A stretch of DNA of 64,000 nt, from the NCBI GenBank assembly GCA_019637395.1, contig JAHBVR010000011.1, forward strand, positions 1-64,000, read 5' to 3'. The notes below the pieces were generated by a model. The model saw only the letters and a program-made list of their open reading frames with translations. It was not told the DNA's origin and ran no database searches. Every line of letters begins with the position of its first letter. Position 1 is the stretch's first letter. Positions 59,705 through 64,000 of the stretch are shown piece by piece. Source of the DNA: Vulcanimicrobiota bacterium. Lineage in GTDB: Bacteria > Vulcanimicrobiota > Xenobia > Xenobiales > JADMJV01. The position numbers and the translations under genes were made by a program.

Positions 59705-61713
59705 TGAATAAAAAGCTCAGCCGCAAATCATTCTTGGAAATGGCCCTGGCGGCCGTGGGCGGAGCGGTGGTGGCCCCGACCCTGCTCGCCTCCGGATGCT
59801 CCAGCGATTCCGCCAGCCAGGGTTTTCCAGGCGGGGCTCCCGGCGCGGACAATCCGTTGAAAGTCCGTCCCAACATCTTGCTGGTGCTGATGGACGAATT
59901 TCGCTTGCCGCCTAAATATCCCGACAATAGCGGCGAAATCCCGGACCTCCGCCAGGTGCTCGGCTTCTCCAAACAACTGTCCCCCAACAATTCGATGACT
60001 CGCTTCTTTGAAGGCATGATGCGCCTGCGCAAGAACGCGATCGTGCTGCGCAACCATTACGTGGCCTCGGCCGCCTGCGTGCCCAGCCGCAGCAGCTTAT
60101 TGACCGGCCAATATCCGACCGTCCACGGCGTCACCTCCACGACCGGCATTTTCAAGGAAGGCAGCGATCCGGGCTTCGTCTTCCTCGACCCCAACGGGAT
60201 TCCCACCATCGGGGATTGGTTTCAGGCGGCCGGCTACACCACCCATTACTTCGGCAAGTGGCATGTCAGCGAAGCGTGCGATGACCTCGGCCCCTGGGGC
60301 TTCCCCTTCGGAGCTTGGGACGGTCCCGAGCCGCACGGCTCCAATCCCGCCAGCATGGGCGTCTACCGCGACCCCAAATTCGCTTCCGACGCAGCCGATT
60401 TCCTGAAGTCCAAGGGAACGGCCGCGCCCGACGAGAAACCGTGGTTCGCGGTCGCCTCTTTGACCAATCCCCACGACGTCTCCAACTGGCCGATTCCCTG
60501 GTTCCTGCCCCAGGGCCGGGGCGTGCAGGATGCGCCAGCCGACCAGACGGTCATCCCTCCCATTCCCGCGCCGGGAGCCATCAGCAACCCGGTCACGGGC
60601 GCTGCTCCGCCCTTTAATACCGCCTCTTGCCCGCCTCCGGACTCGGGGCCGGTGCCGCTCAATCCCGACGGCTTCCCGCAGTTTGCCTACAATGCTCCGC
60701 CTACCCTCCACGAAGATCTGAGCAGCAAGCCCCGCTGCCATGCCGAGATGGCCATCAAGCTGGGCCTGGCTCTCAAATCCATTCAACCGGAGGCCCTGCG
60801 CTCCGCCAGCGCCCTGCCCTACCCGCTCAATCCCAAAGGAGACGAATGGCTGCTGGCCTACGGGCAATGGTGGACCTATCTGCACTACCTCTCGGATCTG
60901 AACATGCGCCGAGTATTGCAGGCCCTGGATGAATCCGGATTGACCGACAACACCATCGTGGTCTTCACCTGCGATCACGGCGACTATGCCGGCTCTCACG
61001 GCGGCCAGATCCAAAAATGGCACAGCGCCTACGAGGAGTCCATCCACGTGCCCATGGTGGTTTCTTCTCCTCTGCTAAACCCCAGTGCCGATACCATGCT
61101 GGAACTCACTCAACCCACCTCGCACATCGATTTGCTGCCGACTCTGCTCGGCCTGGCCGGCTTCGGCAAATCGACCTGGCCGTTGCTGGCTTCCCGCATT
61201 CCCAACCAGGATATCAGTCACCCCTTGGTGGGAAGCGATCTGAGTGCCTTCGTGCGCAGCACCGGTGGCCAGGGTCCCATTCCCGGCAACAACGGGGAGC
61301 CGCGACCCGGCGTTCTCTTCATGGCGGCCGACGCCATCACTGAAATGACCACCATCAATCCGCAGAACGAGGGCTTTGAAGGCTACGGCGTATTCCTGGA
61401 TCTGGTCGAACAAACCCGGCAGACCGTAACCACTCTCACGCCGGGACCGATCGCACAACCGAATCGAATTCGCTCGCTGATGACCGGAGATTGGAAATAT
61501 TCGCGCTACTTTGACCCCACCGGCGGCGTTCCCCAGGAATTCGAATTATACCATTTACCCACGGATCCGACCGAATCCATCAACCTGGTTGACTTCCAAA
61601 CGGGAAATATCCGCGCGGGGGCCTCGGTACCCGGGTTAACCGATCGGGAACTGGAGGCCCAGAAGCAATTACTGGCTGCGCAACTGGCCGCTCAAGAAGC
61701 CGCTTTACTGTAA
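59704..61713 (+). CDS. Cys-type sulfatase, lipoprotein
   Basis: 669 residues. The formylglycine motif is CVPSRSSLLTGQ (CxPxR, Cys type), matched by the upstream maturase. Also visible are HYFGKWH and TCDHGDYAGSHGG; the first Asp-Asp of the metal site is replaced by MDEF. The N terminus SRKSFLEMALAAVGG resembles a Tat signal with RK in place of RR, followed by a lipobox LLASGC. So it is probably exported and lipid-anchored. ATG 59704 shares TAATG with the maturase. Substrate (sulfated glycan?) unknown. Confidence 0.9.
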   Translation: MNKKLSRKSFLEMALAAVGGAVVAPTLLASGCSSDSASQGFPGGAPGADNPLKVRPNILLVLMDEFRLPPKYPDNSGEIPDLRQVLGFSKQLSPNNSMTRFFEGMMRLRKNAIVLRNHYVASAACVPSRSSLLTGQYPTVHGVTSTTGIFKEGSDPGFVFLDPNGIPTIGDWFQAAGYTTHYFGKWHVSEACDDLGPWGFPFGAWDGPEPHGSNPASMGVYRDPKFASDAADFLKSKGTAAPDEKPWFAVASLTNPHDVSNWPIPWFLPQGRGVQDAPADQTVIPPIPAPGAISNPVTGAAPPFNTASCPPPDSGPVPLNPDGFPQFAYNAPPTLHEDLSSKPRCHAEMAIKLGLALKSIQPEALRSASALPYPLNPKGDEWLLAYGQWWTYLHYLSDLNMRRVLQALDESGLTDNTIVVFTCDHGDYAGSHGGQIQKWHSAYEESIHVPMVVSSPLLNPSADTMLELTQPTSHIDLLPTLLGLAGFGKSTWPLLASRIPNQDISHPLVGSDLSAFVRSTGGQGPIPGNNGEPRPGVLFMAADAITEMTTINPQNEGFEGYGVFLDLVEQTRQTVTTLTPGPIAQPNRIRSLMTGDWKYSRYFDPTGGVPQEFELYHLPTDPTESINLVDFQTGNIRAGASVPGLTDRELEAQKQLLAAQLAAQEAALL

Positions 61714-61714
61714 T

Positions 61715-62995
61715 TCACAAGGTCTGGCTATAGGCCAGCAGCTGGTTGCGCACGTCGCGGGCACAGCTCAGGCGGTGCTCGGGATTCTTCTGCAATAAGA
61801 GGAAGTCCAATTCCACCAGCCAGTCGGGAACGTGGGGATTGTAGGTCTTGGGGTGAGCCGGCAGGGTCAACAGTTGCGACTTGACCACTTCGGCGGTGGT
61901 GCGCCCTCGAAAAGGCGGAATGCCGGTCATCAATTCGTAAAGAATGACTCCAACCGCGTACATATCGGTGCGCGGGTCGGCGGAAAAGCCTTCGAAGAGT
62001 TCCGGAGCCATGTATTCCACCGTGCCCAAGAGCACGCCCGTGCTGGTCATGCGCACGCCGTCCTTGACCTTGGCGATGGAGAAATCGGTGAGCGCGATAA
62101 TATCCTTGCTTTCGTCTATCAAAATGTTGCCGGGCTTGACATCGCGATGAACCACTCCGTTGCCGTGGGCATGCTCGAGCGCACTGAGCAATTGCTCCAG
62201 AATGGTAATGATACGCTTGTTGGGAAACGGCCGCTTATATTCATCGATGAGCGTCTGCAGGCTGCGCGGGCTCAGGCACTCCATGACCAGGAAGACGAAG
62301 CCGTCGCTCACGCAAATGTCGACCACCTGAATGATATTGGGATGGCGTAGCGAGGAGGCGACTTTCGCTTCCATCTGAAAGCGCTGCAGCACGCTGGCGT
62401 CTTTGATCACCTCGGGAGCCAGAATTTTAATCGCGTAGGTCAAATCCCAACTGGCATGCCGGCCCAGGTAGACGCGGCCGACCGAGCCGCGCCCCAGTTC
62501 CTTGATCAGTTGATAAGGTCCCAGTCTGCGCCCGGCCAGGTCAGCGGGCAATTCACGGCACAGATTGGCGGGCAGCACGGCCTTTTCGGCCTCATCTTTG
62601 CTGAGTAATGAATTGGCTTTGAGCACCGGAGGCAACTCCAGAATATTGCTGCGAATGTGGTCGGCCTTGGGCGCCTTCTGCACCTCAAGAATCAGTTTAC
62701 CCATCACGATGCGGTCCCCCAGCTGCAGGACCTGGTTCTGGATGACTTTCTCGTTGACTCGGGTCTGATTCGTCTTGGAAAGGTGCTGGATATGGTAGAC
62801 TTTGGAACGATCCTCCCAGATCAGGCGGGCATGGACCCGCGAAACGGTTCCCTCGAAAAAAACGAAATGGTTGGGAGCGCAGGGCTCCTGGGCGTCGGCG
62901 GCTCGCCCCAGGCGAATCTCCTCGGTGCTCAAGGGAAGGATGCGACCATAGCCGGGTCCTTCGATTACCTTGAGCTGATATCCCGAATTGAACAT
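61715..62995 (-). CDS. FHA-Ser/Thr protein kinase (STPK4)
   Basis: 426 residues. N-terminal FHA domain (about 1-107; GTVSRVHARLIW, NQTRVNEKVI), a linker, then a kinase domain (about 162-420): GRGSVGRVYLG, VHRDVKPGN, APELFEG. The DFG motif is DFS (LTDFSIAKV) and the Gly-rich loop has S in place of the second invariant residue. No membrane helix. GAAGGAACG precedes ATG 62995. It converges with the sulfatase operon one base apart and diverges from the RiPP radical SAM gene. Confidence 0.88.
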   Translation of the reverse strand: MFNSGYQLKVIEGPGYGRILPLSTEEIRLGRAADAQEPCAPNHFVFFEGTVSRVHARLIWEDRSKVYHIQHLSKTNQTRVNEKVIQNQVLQLGDRIVMGKLILEVQKAPKADHIRSNILELPPVLKANSLLSKDEAEKAVLPANLCRELPADLAGRRLGPYQLIKELGRGSVGRVYLGRHASWDLTYAIKILAPEVIKDASVLQRFQMEAKVASSLRHPNIIQVVDICVSDGFVFLVMECLSPRSLQTLIDEYKRPFPNKRIITILEQLLSALEHAHGNGVVHRDVKPGNILIDESKDIIALTDFSIAKVKDGVRMTSTGVLLGTVEYMAPELFEGFSADPRTDMYAVGVILYELMTGIPPFRGRTTAEVVKSQLLTLPAHPKTYNPHVPDWLVELDFLLLQKNPEHRLSCARDVRNQLLAYSQTL

Positions 62996-63055
62996 CGTTC
63001 CTTCTCTTACTTCTCAGCCGGAGGGGCGCTAACCCTTCCTCAAGAATTTCCCTCC

Positions 63056-64000
63056 GTGATTCTTCTGGTCAACCCCCCCTTTGCTTCGTTAGGGCGCCCC
63101 AACTTGGGCTTGAGCCTGCTCAAGGGCCAACTTCGGAGAGACGGACACGAATGTCGTATTTTATACGCGGATCATCGCCTGGCCGCAAGGGTGGGCCTGG
63201 AAAATTATGCCTGGGTGCATCGCGACTATGAAGCCTTAACGGGAGAATGGCTATTTTCGGGCTTTGTGCGCGCCAGCCGGGAGTGGGATTTCGGCTACCT
63301 GGAACACGCCAAACGCAATTATCCGCCCAGGGAATTAGAGTTGTTGCGGGCTGCGCTCCAACTGCTACCGGAATACTTGGAAGAAGTGTGCCGCGAGATC
63401 TTGGATTTCCACCCGAAAGTGGTCGGTTGTAGCTCCACCTTCCAGCAAAACAATGCGGCTCTGGCCATTTTACGCCGCCTCAAGGAACTGCGCCCCGAAC
63501 TGGTCACCATCATGGGCGGAGCCAACTTAGAAGGTTCCCTGGCCGAGCCCATCGAGAACTTCCCCTGGGTCGACTACACCGTGTCGGGCGAAGCCGAGGG
63601 CTGCATCAGCCGCCTCTACGAGCTGGCCTGTGAACACGGCGCTCATATTCCTCACCAGCTTTTACCGGCCGAGGTGGGCTGCCGCGGCCGTCGCCCCGGG
63701 CGTGGCCAGATCAGCCAGATGGACGATCTGGCCTATCCCGACTTTGCCGACTGCTTCGAGGGCCTGGCGGCCTGGCCGGCCCTGTCCGAAGTCCGCCCCA
63801 CCCTGACGCTGGAAGGGTCGCGTGGCTGCTGGTGGGGCCAGGTCAAGCATTGCACCTTCTGCGGACTCAACGGCAGCGGCATGAACTATCGCGCCAAATC
63901 AGCTGCACGCCTGTTGCGAGAGATTGACGAGTTGAGCCAACGCTACCAAACCCGCACCGTGGAGATGGTGGACAACATCATCGCGCCCAAGCACCTCAAG
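63056..64000 (+). CDS. RiPP-type B12/radical SAM C-methyltransferase, partial
   Basis: The first 315 codons of a gene that runs off the window. An N-terminal cobalamin-binding-like region (MILLVNPPFASLGRPNLGL) is followed by the radical SAM motif EGSRGCWWGQVKHCTFCGLN, a C-x7-C-x2-C arrangement typical of RiPP maturation C-methyltransferases. Sequence after it includes VEMVDNIIAPKHL. The start is GTG 63056; no Shine-Dalgarno is clear. Precursor peptide and partner genes would be downstream. Confidence 0.85.
   Translation, partial: MILLVNPPFASLGRPNLGLSLLKGQLRRDGHECRILYADHRLAARVGLENYAWVHRDYEALTGEWLFSGFVRASREWDFGYLEHAKRNYPPRELELLRAALQLLPEYLEEVCREILDFHPKVVGCSSTFQQNNAALAILRRLKELRPELVTIMGGANLEGSLAEPIENFPWVDYTVSGEAEGCISRLYELACEHGAHIPHQLLPAEVGCRGRRPGRGQISQMDDLAYPDFADCFEGLAAWPALSEVRPTLTLEGSRGCWWGQVKHCTFCGLNGSGMNYRAKSAARLLREIDELSQRYQTRTVEMVDNIIAPKHLK

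Noticed and set aside
1-64000. tRNA, rRNA, CRISPR arrays, IS elements with terminal inverted repeats
   Set aside because: None was found by eye. Scanning by eye for TpsiC-like and cloverleaf patterns is not exhaustive; a tRNAscan-SE run would settle it.

Overview
The window is GC-rich, gene-dense bacterial DNA with short gaps and many ATGA/GTGA/TTGA/TAATG gene overlaps. An Omp85-type barrel, pseudopilins and GspF-like proteins imply a diderm. Several membrane or FHA-linked Ser/Thr kinases, a BTAD regulator, a GAF/GGDEF protein, a sulfatase with its maturase and a RiPP-type radical SAM enzyme suggest an environmental or candidate-phylum lineage. Vulcanimicrobiota/Eremiobacterota-like is my guess; there is no rRNA or clean marker here to prove it.

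Layout. 0.1-12 kb: a GAF-GGDEF diguanylate cyclase, exonuclease III, a short FAD oxidase, DNA polymerase I with a degenerate proofreading domain, a phospholipase-D/GDPD pair, an Rpn-like nuclease, and a DUF3995-TetR-SRPBCC operon behind an inverted-repeat operator. 12.06-13.08 kb: about 1 kb without a credible gene, which on the minus strand has a promoter, many perfect hairpins, internal repeats and an intrinsic terminator. It is the best candidate for an undescribed large structured RNA. 13.1-37.7 kb: three pseudopilin/PilX-like modules interleaved with Ser/Thr kinases, a VIT-vWA-DUF2135 protein, a GAF-GspF fusion, a rifampin-phosphotransferase-like enzyme, a beta-CASP nuclease and an FHA-BTAD regulator, then a PilZ protein. 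No pilus ATPase, secretin or prepilin peptidase lies in the window, so these modules must borrow machinery from elsewhere.

37.7-47.5 kb: a GNAT, an Omp85 barrel, a lipase-like protein, a fused E1 alpha-beta dehydrogenase, then a ~1.87 kb insertion bounded by 48-bp direct repeats. The insertion carries a RusA-like and a YhcG/DUF1016 nuclease gene, and its repeats leave the 3' ends of both convergent host genes intact. After it come an esterase coupled to a MazEF-like pair and a carotenoid oxygenase. 47.7-56.6 kb: proteins with Pro/Gly-rich N termini and no Sec signal (degenerate subtilase, M48 protease, a protein with about nineteen 34-residue repeats). 56.6-64 kb: a tightly packed operon of glycosyltransferase, Cys-less rhodanese, MauE, anaerobic sulfatase maturase and lipoprotein sulfatase, then an FHA kinase and the start of a RiPP radical SAM C-methyltransferase.

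Gene expression. Five genes have a TANNNT -10 hexamer exactly six bases before ATG, with no Shine-Dalgarno, which predicts leaderless mRNAs. Operon-internal genes rely on overlaps or Shine-Dalgarno sites. c-di-GMP output (GGDEF, PilZ), Ser/Thr kinases and pseudopilin modules sit close together, suggesting surface-structure control by phosphorylation and c-di-GMP.
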